Below, piece by piece: positions 27,019-36,379 of a stretch of DNA of 64,000 nucleotides. The position numbers and the translations under genes are program-made. The notes beneath the pieces are model-generated. The model was not told the origin of the DNA and did not search any database. It saw only the letters and a program-made list of their open reading frames with translations. Each line of letters starts with the position of its first letter. The stretch's first letter is position 1. This stretch comes from Bacillus sp. ISL-34 (GTDB taxonomy: Bacteria; Bacillota; Bacilli; Bacillales; DSM-1321), in assembly GCF_018613325.1 (NCBI RefSeq), contig NZ_JAGGQJ010000026.1, forward strand, positions 62,001 to 126,000, in the 5' to 3' direction.

Positions 27019-28056
27019 ATGAATAATTTGTTCAAACGTTTGGCGGTGGGAGTTTTACTGCCCTCAGTACTGCTATTAAGTGCTTGCGGAAGCCAAAATG
27101 AAAGCGCTTCAGCTGACGGTATCCAGGAAAGAACGATCAAAGCAGGAATCGGAAATAGTAAAATGCATCCACAAGGAAAAGGTATGGAGAAATTTAAAGA
27201 ACTGGTTGAAGAAAAAAGCGGGGGGAAAATGAAAGTGCAAAACTTTTTTGATGCCGCCCTCGGAGATGATCAGAAAATGACAGAAGCTCTTCAAGGTGGC
27301 TTACAGGAAGTAACAGTTCCTTCAACCTCACCACTTGTGGGGATGATTAAGGAATTTGGAATTTATGACTTCCCATTTGTCTTTAATAATGAAGAAGAAG
27401 CTTATACAGTACTTGATGGTGCAGTAGGCAAAAAACTTTTGGATAAATTACCGGAACATGATTTAGTGGGTCTTGGATACTGGGAAAATGGTTTCCGAAA
27501 CTTAACCAACAGCAAACACCCTGTTAAAACGGCTGAGGATTTCAAAGGGCTTAAACTTCGTACCATGCAAAATGAAGTGCATTTAGATGCATTTTCCAAG
27601 TTGGGTGCTAATCCATCGCCGATGGCTTTTTCTGAAGTATTTACTGCACTGGAAACAGGCACTGTTGATGGTCAGGAGAATCCACTCGCAACAATTCAAA
27701 CGCAAAAATATAATGAAGTGCAAGAATACTTAAGTCTTACAAATCATGTTTATACACCATTTGTATTCCTTGTAAGTAAAAAGTTCTGGGATGACTTATC
27801 AAAACAAGAGCAAGAAATCATGAGTGAGGCCGCAAAAGAGGCTGGAAAGTATCAACGGGAAGTTAACCAAAAAGAAAATGAAAAAGCACTTGAGTATCTA
27901 AAAGAAGAAGGAATGAAAATCAATGAAGTAGAGCCGAAAGAAATGGAAAAAATGAAGAAAGTCATCCAACCAGTCACGGACGAATATGCCCAAAAATTCG
28001 GGCCGGATCTTGTTGAGGAAATGATGAGCGAAGTTGAAAAAGTACGCGGTAAATAG
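27019..28056 (+). CDS. Second TRAP substrate-binding lipoprotein, DctP family
   Basis: The 345-aa lipoprotein (LLLSAC lipobox, Cys23) has the DctP features FKGLKLRTMQNEVH, PSPMAFSEVFTALETG and VDGQENPLAT. The ATG at 27019 lies 9 bases after AGGAGG; upstream starts at 26980 and 27013 are less well placed. It follows dctM and has no membrane pair of its own, so it probably shares DctQM with the first binding protein and widens the substrate range. The two binding proteins are clearly different in sequence. Confidence 0.9.
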   Translation: MNNLFKRLAVGVLLPSVLLLSACGSQNESASADGIQERTIKAGIGNSKMHPQGKGMEKFKELVEEKSGGKMKVQNFFDAALGDDQKMTEALQGGLQEVTVPSTSPLVGMIKEFGIYDFPFVFNNEEEAYTVLDGAVGKKLLDKLPEHDLVGLGYWENGFRNLTNSKHPVKTAEDFKGLKLRTMQNEVHLDAFSKLGANPSPMAFSEVFTALETGTVDGQENPLATIQTQKYNEVQEYLSLTNHVYTPFVFLVSKKFWDDLSKQEQEIMSEAAKEAGKYQREVNQKENEKALEYLKEEGMKINEVEPKEMEKMKKVIQPVTDEYAQKFGPDLVEEMMSEVEKVRGK

Positions 28057-28080
28057 TCCAGACTGTTTGGAGGATAGAAA

Positions 28081-29331
28081 ATGGATATTATCTCTGAACT
28101 TTTACGTGAAATCCAATTACCGAAAATGGTCAAAGTGAGGCAGAAATTTCGTACACCTCAAATCGCTGATGTAGCTGGTGAGGTTAAGAAGGCGATAAAA
28201 GAAGCAGGTGTCTTATCAAGAATAAATGAAGATGACAGGGTGGCAATTGCAGTAGGAAGCAGGGGGGTAGCAGACCTTCCTACTCTAGTAAGAGAAACGG
28301 TGGCTGCCGTTAAGGAGGCTGGTGGCAATCCTTTTATCGTACCTGCAATGGGAAGCCATGGGGGTGCTACAGCGGAAGGACAAATCGATGTGTTGCTTCA
28401 GCTGGGTATTTCAGAAGAATCGGTCAGAGCGCCAATACTGTCATCGATGGAAGTTATTAAACTGGATGAATTGCCAAATGGGCTCCCTGTCTATATTGAT
28501 AGGCTTTCATATGAATCGGATAAAATCATCGTCATCAATCGGATAAAACCACATACGGCATTTCGCGGACCGGTTGAAAGCGGACTAATGAAAATGATTA
28601 CAATCGGTTTAGGCAAGCAAAAGGGAGCCGAAGCTGCACATGCATACAGCTTTAAGTATATGGCGGAACATGTGCCTGAGATGGCGAAGATTTCCTTAAC
28701 AAAAGCTCCTATTATATTTGGTCTTGCGACAATTGAAAATGCCTATGATAAACCAGCGAAAATTGTCGCAGTCCCAGCGGAGGATCTGGAGGAAGTGGAG
28801 CCGGGACTTTTGCTTGAAGCAAAATCATTGATGCCGAAAATACATTTCGAATCGATGGACGTACTTATTGTAAATGAACTCGGAAAGGACATTTCGGGGG
28901 ATGGAATGGACCCGAATATAACGGGTAACTTCGCCACTCCATATGCTACCGGGGGGCCAGACGTTAAACGGACCGTTGTACTTGGACTTACTGAAAAAAC
29001 TCACGGGAATGCAAACGGCATCGGCATGGCTGATATGACGACGAAGGCCGTCATGAATGAAATCGAATGGGAAAAAGGCTATGCCAATGCACTCACAAGC
29101 ACAGTGACAGATGTAGTAAAGCTCCCGATGTTTTTAGATACACAGGAATTGGCTGTTAAAGCCGCTATCAAAACGTGCAATGCCTACGATTTGAATAAAG
29201 TGAGAGTAGTTAGAATAAAAAATACGCTTGAAATCGGTGAAATTTGGATTTCTGAAAGCATGATGGAAGAAGCTTTAAAAAACAAAAATATCGAGATCCT
29301 GTCTGAACCAGAAGAATTGGCACTAGACTAA
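28081..29331 (+). CDS. LarA-like nickel-pincer-dependent racemase/epimerase
   Basis: This 416-aa protein is of the LarA (lactate racemase, DUF2088) superfamily. Candidate catalytic and cofactor residues are Arg61 (GSRG), His93 (GSHGG), His158 (IKPHTAF), Lys171 (SGLMKMITIG) and His187. Their spacing is close to Arg75, His108, His174, Lys184 and His200 of Lactobacillus plantarum LarA. Lys171 would bind the nickel-pincer nucleotide covalently. Genes for making that cofactor lie at 43096-46633. It sits between sugar-acid import and a sugar-acid dehydratase, so C2-epimerisation of an aldonate is more likely than lactate racemisation. A LarA-type D-gluconate 2-epimerase is known in the family. The substrate is inferred. 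Confidence 0.82.
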   Translation: MDIISELLREIQLPKMVKVRQKFRTPQIADVAGEVKKAIKEAGVLSRINEDDRVAIAVGSRGVADLPTLVRETVAAVKEAGGNPFIVPAMGSHGGATAEGQIDVLLQLGISEESVRAPILSSMEVIKLDELPNGLPVYIDRLSYESDKIIVINRIKPHTAFRGPVESGLMKMITIGLGKQKGAEAAHAYSFKYMAEHVPEMAKISLTKAPIIFGLATIENAYDKPAKIVAVPAEDLEEVEPGLLLEAKSLMPKIHFESMDVLIVNELGKDISGDGMDPNITGNFATPYATGGPDVKRTVVLGLTEKTHGNANGIGMADMTTKAVMNEIEWEKGYANALTSTVTDVVKLPMFLDTQELAVKAAIKTCNAYDLNKVRVVRIKNTLEIGEIWISESMMEEALKNKNIEILSEPEELALD

Positions 29332-29396
29332 AAACCTTCTTTAATATTATTAGAGAATGGAAGAATTTCATTTGATATCAGAAAAGGAGTGCTGAA

Positions 29397-31589
29397 ATGA
29401 CACACCTATATCCACTCATTGATAACGAAATAAACCCTTACCGCGATAATGTACAGGGAAAAGCAAATGAACCCATTACGGTTGCGGGTCTGTTGGACCG
29501 TTCGAAACTTACGCTTGGCTCCACATATGAGGGGGGCAAGCCTGATTGGACTCTTGAAGAAATATATATGCGGCTAGAGAGGAATGCCCCGCGTATCGCA
29601 ATTATTGGCGGTTCGTCCGATCACCCGGCCCATATAATGGATTACCAAACGTCGGCAAGGGCAGCAATCCGCATCTGGCAAAACGGCGGCGTGCCGTTTC
29701 ACTTCTCGACACCGGTCATGTGTGATGGCACTGCGCAAAACAATCAAGGAATGAGTTACTCCCTCCAGAGCCGAAACGCGGTTGCACAAATGGTTGTCAA
29801 TCAGCTAGAAGCACACAGTTATCATGGTGCATTCGTCATTCAAGGGTGTGATAAGCAGCCTCTTGGTGTTGTAAGTGCACTCGCACATGTCGATCGTGTT
29901 CGCCGAAACCGTGGTGAAGCACCCTTTTTCGCAACATTCGCCCCTGCTCACGTATTAGAAGGCGGTTCGATTCCAGCTGACGTGATTGAAGAATTGGAAA
30001 CGCTGGCGAAAAACGCGGAAAGTAAAGGAGCTACTGATGTAGCCGTTGATTTGCGTGATACGATGGCATACATATTGCAATGTTCATCCAATACTGCATT
30101 TCAGGGTGTGTTTGAACGGGCCTATGAACGAGGAATATTGACGAAGGAACAGCATAAATATTTTGAAATGAGACTTGCAGTCGCAACATGTGACGGGCAG
30201 GGAGGTGTATGTGCCTTCAATGGTACGGGGAATAGTTCACGTCATTTAGTGGCAGGCATGGGTCTCGTACACCCAGCCGTTGAGCTGTTAACCGATCCAC
30301 CAACTCAACGACAGATTAACTCGGTGCTTGATAGCTTTGCCGGCATGATAAACGAAGAGCGCTACGGCGTGGCCAACATTGTCGCTGCGAACATAAAAAA
30401 TGCAATCCGTATTCACAGCGCTTCAGGTGGTTCCACTAACTTAATGATGCATATTGTCGCAGGCATGCTTTATGCAGGATACAAATTCAGCTTATGGGAC
30501 CTTGACCGCATTCATCATTCACATCCAATTCCTGACTTATTTGATTACAGTTTGACGGAAGGGAGGGACATTTATTCACTTGCGATGCAGTGCTGCAGCG
30601 GGACAAGCAGAGGAATGGAAACACTTTTTCATGAACTTATTGAGAATGGTGTACCAATGGATCAGGATGCGCCGACTGTCGCAGCAAAAACTTGGAAAGA
30701 ACGTCTTTCGATTACACGTAGCCTAAAAGCGGTGAATGTAAAGAAAAATCAGGTCATTTTATCCAATCCACGCCGTGGATTCAGCGGTGTTGATGTATTA
30801 AAAGGAAATTTCTTTGAAAGCGCCGTTGTAAAAATCAGCGGTATGCCGACACCACAGCTTGACCAATTCGATGATAAGCTGGCATTTGTGCTTTATTACG
30901 AAAATGAAGATGATGCAAATAAAAGCCTGCTTGATTCAAATTTACTTGTAAAAATAAAAGAGCAAAAGCTTTTCGAACATGATTTATTGCTCGAATCTCT
31001 TAAATACAATAATGAGCCGGAATGGTCTCTTCTAAAAACTGCTACCTATGAGGAGTTATTTGACAGGATGGTTGAAGAAGGCACATTGAAAATTGCTGCC
31101 ATTATCTCAGGACAGGGGCCTGTAGCGTTCGGAATGCCGGAAATGTTTACCCCGATGCAACACATCAATGCAAACCGTGTTATGAAAAAAATCGCTACAA
31201 TCATTAGCGACGGCCGCTATTCAGGAGTAACATATGGTGCTGCGATAGGACATATGACACCGGAATCGTATGAAGGTGGCGGCATTGGTTTACTTAAATC
31301 AGGGGATGTGATTCATCTTCAGCTTCGTGATCGACGGATTGATTTAGTTGATTCTGCTCAACTTCATTCAGGAAATGTGGTTCATGATTTTGCGGATCGA
31401 TTTAAAGAAGAAAGAAAATCGTTGGCAGTGGAACGAAAGCAGCGTATGAAAGCAAGACAAAAGATGGTTGCGGCCAGTAACAGGATGTTTGGACATACAG
31501 ATGCAGCAAATGGGGTTGTCCCAATCGCTGTCATTGAGGATGCGGTACTTGATTATGAACAGGATATTATGATCCATGAAAAAAAGTAG
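29397..31589 (+). CDS. IlvD/Edd-family sugar-acid dehydratase, unusually long
   Basis: The 730-aa protein has the IlvD/Edd [Fe-S] ligands Cys109 (TPVMCDGT), Cys151 (IQGCDK) and Cys272 (GGVCAFNGTG), the SGGSTNLMMHI Mg/substrate motif and the C-terminal ISDGRYSG and GHMTPES blocks. Family members dehydrate aldonates to 2-keto-3-deoxy acids. Most are 550-660 residues, and the extra length here lies between ~440 and 560. The long E. coli YjhG/YagF xylonate dehydratases are one comparison. The downstream ketodeoxypentonate-dehydratase-like and YagE-like genes make a pentonate such as xylonate or arabinonate the likeliest substrate. Confidence 0.85.
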   Translation: MTHLYPLIDNEINPYRDNVQGKANEPITVAGLLDRSKLTLGSTYEGGKPDWTLEEIYMRLERNAPRIAIIGGSSDHPAHIMDYQTSARAAIRIWQNGGVPFHFSTPVMCDGTAQNNQGMSYSLQSRNAVAQMVVNQLEAHSYHGAFVIQGCDKQPLGVVSALAHVDRVRRNRGEAPFFATFAPAHVLEGGSIPADVIEELETLAKNAESKGATDVAVDLRDTMAYILQCSSNTAFQGVFERAYERGILTKEQHKYFEMRLAVATCDGQGGVCAFNGTGNSSRHLVAGMGLVHPAVELLTDPPTQRQINSVLDSFAGMINEERYGVANIVAANIKNAIRIHSASGGSTNLMMHIVAGMLYAGYKFSLWDLDRIHHSHPIPDLFDYSLTEGRDIYSLAMQCCSGTSRGMETLFHELIENGVPMDQDAPTVAAKTWKERLSITRSLKAVNVKKNQVILSNPRRGFSGVDVLKGNFFESAVVKISGMPTPQLDQFDDKLAFVLYYENEDDANKSLLDSNLLVKIKEQKLFEHDLLLESLKYNNEPEWSLLKTATYEELFDRMVEEGTLKIAAIISGQGPVAFGMPEMFTPMQHINANRVMKKIATIISDGRYSGVTYGAAIGHMTPESYEGGGIGLLKSGDVIHLQLRDRRIDLVDSAQLHSGNVVHDFADRFKEERKSLAVERKQRMKARQKMVAASNRMFGHTDAANGVVPIAVIEDAVLDYEQDIMIHEKK

Positions 31590-31660
31590 TAATAAAGTGA
31601 GGAATGCTCGTCATAAATCCGATAAGATAAGGGTAGACAGAATAAAAGGAGTGAGGAACG

Positions 31661-32428
31661 ATGCCTATCATACAATCGGTGGAGCGTGCCTTGAAAATAT
31701 TGGATTTATTTGATGAGCGCGAACGCGCACTAACTATAACAGAGATAAGTAAACGAATGAATTTGCATAAAAGTACGGTTCATTCACTATTAAAAACCCT
31801 ACAGGTGCATCACTATATTTCACAAGATGAGGAAAATGGAAAATATTCACTCGGATTAAAGCTTTTGGAGAGGGGAAGCGTTGTTGTGACACATCTTGAT
31901 TTACGCAACGTAGCAAGAAAGCATCTTGAATGGCTTTCAGCAACAACGAATTTAACCCTGCACCTTGTCATATTGGATGGGCAGGAAGGTGTATATGTCG
32001 ATAAAGTGGAGGGCACCGGGGTAACTGTCTTATATTCCCGGATTGGCCGGCGTGTTCCGATCCATACGAGTGCAGTTGGCAAATCTCTTGTGGCAACCAA
32101 AACGGATAGTGAACTGGATTTGCTCTTGGACGGCTATGATTATACGGGACCGACCGAAAGATCGATTAGATCCAAGGAGCAATTTTTAGCGGAAATCGAA
32201 AAAGTACGCATTAATGGCTATTCAATGGATAATGAAGAAAACGAACCGGGCATTTATTGTCTTGCTGTACCGATAAAAGATTATTCAGGAAAAGTAATCG
32301 CTGCAATGAGTGTATCGATGCCTGCTTCGAAAGTAAACGATGAAACACTTGAGTATTATGTACGTCTCTTAAAGGAATGCAGCAGTAAAATTTCGCAGGA
32401 GCTCGGTTATGAATATCAAAAAATATAA
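31661..32428 (+). CDS. IclR-family transcriptional regulator
   Basis: The 255-aa regulator has an N-terminal winged helix (LTITEISKRMNLHKSTVHSL) and a C-terminal IclR effector domain with GRRVPIHTSAVGKSLVA and the NEPGIYCLAVPI ligand-binding region. IclR proteins in such operons usually respond to a ketodeoxy acid intermediate. It lies inside the operon in the same direction, so it would control its own synthesis, probably through the palindromes at 23824 and 23939. The ATG follows AGGAGTGAGG. Confidence 0.93.
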   Translation: MPIIQSVERALKILDLFDERERALTITEISKRMNLHKSTVHSLLKTLQVHHYISQDEENGKYSLGLKLLERGSVVVTHLDLRNVARKHLEWLSATTNLTLHLVILDGQEGVYVDKVEGTGVTVLYSRIGRRVPIHTSAVGKSLVATKTDSELDLLLDGYDYTGPTERSIRSKEQFLAEIEKVRINGYSMDNEENEPGIYCLAVPIKDYSGKVIAAMSVSMPASKVNDETLEYYVRLLKECSSKISQELGYEYQKI

Positions 32429-32459
32429 ATGAGGCCTGCCATTTAGGAGGAACTAGCAA

Positions 32460-33347
32460 ATGAGAATTATTCGCTATGTAAAAGAAAACAAAAAACAACT
32501 TGCTGCCGTGACAAACGAAAACAATGTGGTGGACCTTCCATTTACGGATTTCATGTCGTTGATTACAGCGGCACGCCATGATAACAGAACGGCGTTTGAG
32601 AATGTAAAACAAATTGTCGCCGAAGGGGAAAAGCAGCCATTGGAAGGTCTTCAATTAACAACGCCTATCGATGCACCGGAAGTATGGGCATCTGGCGTTA
32701 CGTACAAGAAAAGCAAGGAAGCACGTAACTACGAAGCGACGCAAGGAAAGCTGGACCGCCAAACTTTCTATGACAAAGTTTATGATGCTGTGCGTCCTGA
32801 GATTTTCTTTAAATCGACTGCAGCAAGAACCGTTGGCCCGAATGATCCGGTATACTTGCGTTCTGATTCAAAATGGCAAATTCCGGAGCCGGAGCTTGGT
32901 CTTGTCATCGATAAAAAGGGAACGGTACTGGGATATATCGCAGGTAATGACATGAGCTGCCGTGATATTGAAGGTGAAAATCCGCTTTATCTTCCACAGG
33001 CAAAAGTATGGAAAAATTCTTGCTCCATCGGACCGGCCATCTTGTTAAAAGAGGCTGTTCCGGATCCATATGAGCTTAAAATCATGTGCCGTATTTATCG
33101 AAATGAAGAAAAAGTATTTGAAGGCGAAGCGAAGGTTAACCAACTGAAGCGTAAATTGGAAGAGCTTGTCGACTATTTAGTCTTAGATAACACTGTTTTT
33201 GACGGATCAGTTTTACTTACAGGTACATGCGTTGTTCCGCCAAATGAATTTACATTGAAAGGGGATGACCGAATCGAAATTGAAATACCAGGAATTGGGA
33301 TATTAAGTAACCCGGTCATCCAAAGTAAAGCCGTACAAACAATTTAG
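32460..33347 (+). CDS. FAH-fold 2-keto-3-deoxypentonate dehydratase-like protein
   Basis: The 295-aa protein has the fumarylacetoacetase C-terminal fold. The WASGVTYKKSKEAR segment (~77-90), YDKVYDAVRPEIFFK and EPELGLVI metal site match 2-keto-3-deoxy-D-arabinonate dehydratase-like proteins. These form alpha-ketoglutarate semialdehyde in the oxidative pentose (Weimberg-type) route. The semialdehyde dehydrogenase needed next is encoded at 34842-36311, which supports this assignment. The ATG follows AGGAGGAAC. Confidence 0.83.
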   Translation: MRIIRYVKENKKQLAAVTNENNVVDLPFTDFMSLITAARHDNRTAFENVKQIVAEGEKQPLEGLQLTTPIDAPEVWASGVTYKKSKEARNYEATQGKLDRQTFYDKVYDAVRPEIFFKSTAARTVGPNDPVYLRSDSKWQIPEPELGLVIDKKGTVLGYIAGNDMSCRDIEGENPLYLPQAKVWKNSCSIGPAILLKEAVPDPYELKIMCRIYRNEEKVFEGEAKVNQLKRKLEELVDYLVLDNTVFDGSVLLTGTCVVPPNEFTLKGDDRIEIEIPGIGILSNPVIQSKAVQTI

Positions 33348-33358
33348 GGGGTGACTAA

Positions 33359-33658
33359 ATGAGCGAATATAAAACACTTTACTTAAGTACGAAAGACAGT
33401 GTAGCTATCGCTTTATCCGAAATCCCTGCAAACACATCAGTAGTTGTGAAGACAGACCTCGAAGAACTTGTCGTACCCATTCTTGAGCCGATCCGTTTTG
33501 GGCATAAGTTCGCAGTTAAAGCCATCGAACAAGGGACAGACATAATTAAATATGGGGAAGTCATAGGTGCTGCCTCAGCTTTTATTCCTGCTGGTGCACA
33601 TGTTCATGTACACAATTTAGAAGGAAAGAGAGGAAGGGGTGACAAAATTGCTGAATGA
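33359..33658 (+). CDS. UxaA-family small subunit (SAF domain)
   Basis: The 99-aa product is a SAF domain like the N-terminus of altronate/galactarate dehydratases, with the IKYGEVIGAA motif and the HVHVHNLEGKRG His-rich end that binds the metal. It is encoded separately from the catalytic large subunit, whose start lies inside this gene. It resembles residues 1-100 of the fused UxaA at 57701. The two subunits together dehydrate a sugar acid. Confidence 0.88.
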   Translation: MSEYKTLYLSTKDSVAIALSEIPANTSVVVKTDLEELVVPILEPIRFGHKFAVKAIEQGTDIIKYGEVIGAASAFIPAGAHVHVHNLEGKRGRGDKIAE

Positions 33659-34820
33659 AAAAATGCAGTTTAGGGGCTACCGCCGTCCGGATGGCCGTGT
33701 CGGTGTCCGTAATCATGTACTGATTCTACCAACGATAACTTGCGCAACCCAAACAGCACAGCGAGTAACAGAGCTGGTGAGCGGAACCGTCACATTCATT
33801 CATCAGCATGGCTGTGCGCAAGTGGGCACAGATTATGATCAAACGGCAAGAACCTATGCGGGAATGGGCATGAATCCAAATGTATACGGTGTCATTGTAC
33901 TTGGACTTGGCTGTGAAACACATCAGGCGCACCGTATTGGAGATGAGATTGCCAAATGCGGTAAACCAGTGGAAACGGTTTCGATTCAGGACCATGGCGG
34001 CACACTTCAAACCATTGCCGAAGTAGCAAAAATTGCGGTCAAAATGGTTCAGGACGCCTCGATGGTGCAGCGGGAATTATGTGATTTTAGCGAGCTGATT
34101 GTCGGCACAGAATGCGGAGGGTCGGATGCATGCTCCGGCTTATCGGCGAACCCGGCAGTCGGACGGACAAGCGATTTGGTTGTTCAACAGGGGGGAACCG
34201 CAATATTAGCGGAAACGACTGAACTCATCGGTGCAGAGCATTTGATCGCTAATCGGGCGGCAAACGATCAGGTAGCCCAAAAAGCTTATGCGGTTATTAA
34301 AATGATGGAAGACCGCTCGATTCAAATGGGCGTAGACATCCGCACCGGAAATCCGAGTCCGGGCAACATTGAGGGAGGTCTCAGCTCACTCGAAGAAAAA
34401 TCACTGGGGGCAGCGACAAAATCAGGTACAACAAGGCTGGAAGAAGTCATTGACTATGCCCAGGCGCCCACAAAAAAAGGGCTCGTATGGATGGATACGC
34501 CTGGCCACGACATTGAGCAATTGACAGGCATGGTCGCCGGAGGTGCCCAAATCGTTCTCTTTACAAGTGGAAGAGGCACGCCAACAGGTTCTCCTATTTC
34601 ACCCGTCATTAAAATCTCAACTAATACACCAATGTTTGACAGGATGAATGAAAATATGGATTTAAATGCTGGTACTATTGTCGATGGTTTAGAGACCGTT
34701 GATGAAGTGGGAAGGCGCATCATGGAAGAAATTCAACATGTTTCAAACGGAAAACTAACAAAAGCGGAAATATTAAAGCAGCATGACTTTGGTATTTGGA
34801 GAATTGGACCGACATTCTAA
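33648..34820 (+). CDS. UxaA-family sugar-acid dehydratase, large subunit
   Basis: The ~390-aa product covers the catalytic part of the altronate/galactarate dehydratase family: FRGYRRPDGRVGVRN, THQAHRIGDE, VGTECGGSDACSG with candidate metal-binding Cys residues, and NPSPGNIEGGLSSLEEKSLG. I prefer TTG 33648, eight bases after GGAAGGGG; GTG 33639 is very close to that site. The substrate could be altronate or another aldonate; the context does not settle it. Confidence 0.87.
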   Translation: MLNEKMQFRGYRRPDGRVGVRNHVLILPTITCATQTAQRVTELVSGTVTFIHQHGCAQVGTDYDQTARTYAGMGMNPNVYGVIVLGLGCETHQAHRIGDEIAKCGKPVETVSIQDHGGTLQTIAEVAKIAVKMVQDASMVQRELCDFSELIVGTECGGSDACSGLSANPAVGRTSDLVVQQGGTAILAETTELIGAEHLIANRAANDQVAQKAYAVIKMMEDRSIQMGVDIRTGNPSPGNIEGGLSSLEEKSLGAATKSGTTRLEEVIDYAQAPTKKGLVWMDTPGHDIEQLTGMVAGGAQIVLFTSGRGTPTGSPISPVIKISTNTPMFDRMNENMDLNAGTIVDGLETVDEVGRRIMEEIQHVSNGKLTKAEILKQHDFGIWRIGPTF

Positions 34821-34841
34821 TTAAAAAAGGAGCTAAAGACA

Positions 34842-36311
34842 ATGATGTCTACTACATTTGCAACGAAAACATATAAAAACTTCATTAATAATGAGTGGGT
34901 GAATGCATCTTCCGGAAATACGATCGAAAGCATTAATCCTGCGGACAAAGAGCCGGTTGGTTACGTTCAAAGCTCAACGGAAGATGACTTGAACAAAGCG
35001 GTAGCGTCCGCGCATAAGGCAAAAAAAGCTTGGCGCAGGCTCGGGCAGTCTGCACGTGGCCAAATCCTTTTCAAAGCGGCCAATATATTGGAAGAAAACC
35101 TGGACGAAATTGCCGAAACTATGACCCGGGAAATGGGTAAAACGTTACCGGAAGCAAAAGGTGAAACGGCACGAGGTGTTGCAATCCTGCGATATTATGC
35201 TGGGGAAGGGATGCGGAAAGACGGTGATGTTATTCCATCATCCGATAAAGATGCCCTCATGTTTACGAAACGCACCCCACTTGGTGTTGTCGGTATCATC
35301 ACGCCATGGAACTTCCCGGTTGCAATTCCCATCTGGAAAATGGCTCCAGCTCTTGTTTATGGCAATGCAGTAGTATGGAAACCCGCTACAGAGGGAGCCG
35401 TTACAGCAGCGAAAGTGATGGAATGCTTTACAAAAGCCGGGTTCCCTAAGGGTGTCGTGAACTTCATTACCGGTAAGGGATCCGACATCGGCCAAGGACT
35501 GGTCGATCATCCGCTATTAAATGCGATCACATTTACCGGTTCTGAAAGTGTCGGTCAGAGTGTCGCAAAGTCAGCATCCGCCCGCGGGATAAAATACCAG
35601 CTTGAAATGGGTGGCAAGAATCCGGTCATCGTTACGAAGGATGCGAACATCGACCAAGCAGTCGAGGCGGTCATTAGCGGTGGATTTCGTTCCTCCGGTC
35701 AAAAATGTACAGCTTCAAGCCGTGTTGTCGTTGAATCATCGGTCTATGATGAATTTAAACAAAAACTGGTAGAAGCAGCATCGAAAATTACCGTGGGCAA
35801 CGGTCTTCAAGAGGGAATTTGGATGGGCCCCTGTGCAAGCGAAAGCCAGTTCAATACAGTGAAAGAGTATATTGAAAAAGGCAAGCAGGAGGGCGCCAAA
35901 CTCATACATGGCGGGGAGATATTAACTGGCGGAGACTATGACAGAGGCTTTTTCATTACTCCAGCTATTTTTGACGAAGTGACGACGGATATGGTGATTG
36001 CACAGGCAGAAATTTTTGGACCAGTAATCGCGCTTATAAAAGCAGCCGATCTTCTCGAAGCGATTGACTTGGCCAATAATACGAAATACGGATTGAGTGC
36101 ATCAATCTTTACATCAAATATTAGCTCAATTCTTGAATTCATCGATGAAATCGAAGTAGGTCTTGTCCGCATTAACGCAGAAAGCGCGGGCGTAGAGTTG
36201 CAAGCCCCATTCGGAGGCATGAAAGCATCGAGTACAGGTTCACGGGAGCAAGGTGAAGCGGCGAAAGAATTTTATACAGCCATAAAAACGGTTTTTATTA
36301 AAGGATCTTAA
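34842..36311 (+). CDS. gucD: Alpha-ketoglutarate semialdehyde dehydrogenase-like ALDH
   Basis: This is a 489-aa NAD(P)-dependent aldehyde dehydrogenase with [33 protein letters not shown] Glu loop and the catalytic Cys in [11 protein letters not shown] (~290). It resembles Bacillus YcbD (GucD), which oxidises 2,5-dioxovalerate to alpha-ketoglutarate in glucarate use. Together with the FAH dehydratase at 32460 it completes a route from 2-keto-3-deoxypentonate to the TCA cycle. The gene symbol is by similarity only. Confidence 0.85.
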   Translation: MMSTTFATKTYKNFINNEWVNASSGNTIESINPADKEPVGYVQSSTEDDLNKAVASAHKAKKAWRRLGQSARGQILFKAANILEENLDEIAETMTREMGKTLPEAKGETARGVAILRYYAGEGMRKDGDVIPSSDKDALMFTKRTPLGVVGIITPWNFPVAIPIWKMAPALVYGNAVVWKPATEGAVTAAKVMECFTKAGFPKGVVNFITGKGSDIGQGLVDHPLLNAITFTGSESVGQSVAKSASARGIKYQLEMGGKNPVIVTKDANIDQAVEAVISGGFRSSGQKCTASSRVVVESSVYDEFKQKLVEAASKITVGNGLQEGIWMGPCASESQFNTVKEYIEKGKQEGAKLIHGGEILTGGDYDRGFFITPAIFDEVTTDMVIAQAEIFGPVIALIKAADLLEAIDLANNTKYGLSASIFTSNISSILEFIDEIEVGLVRINAESAGVELQAPFGGMKASSTGSREQGEAAKEFYTAIKTVFIKGS

Positions 36312-36379
36312 CAAGATTAAGAGAGGTTTCCATGTTGGAGAAACTCTTTTTCTACCAAAAAAACATTGCGAGGTGCTTG

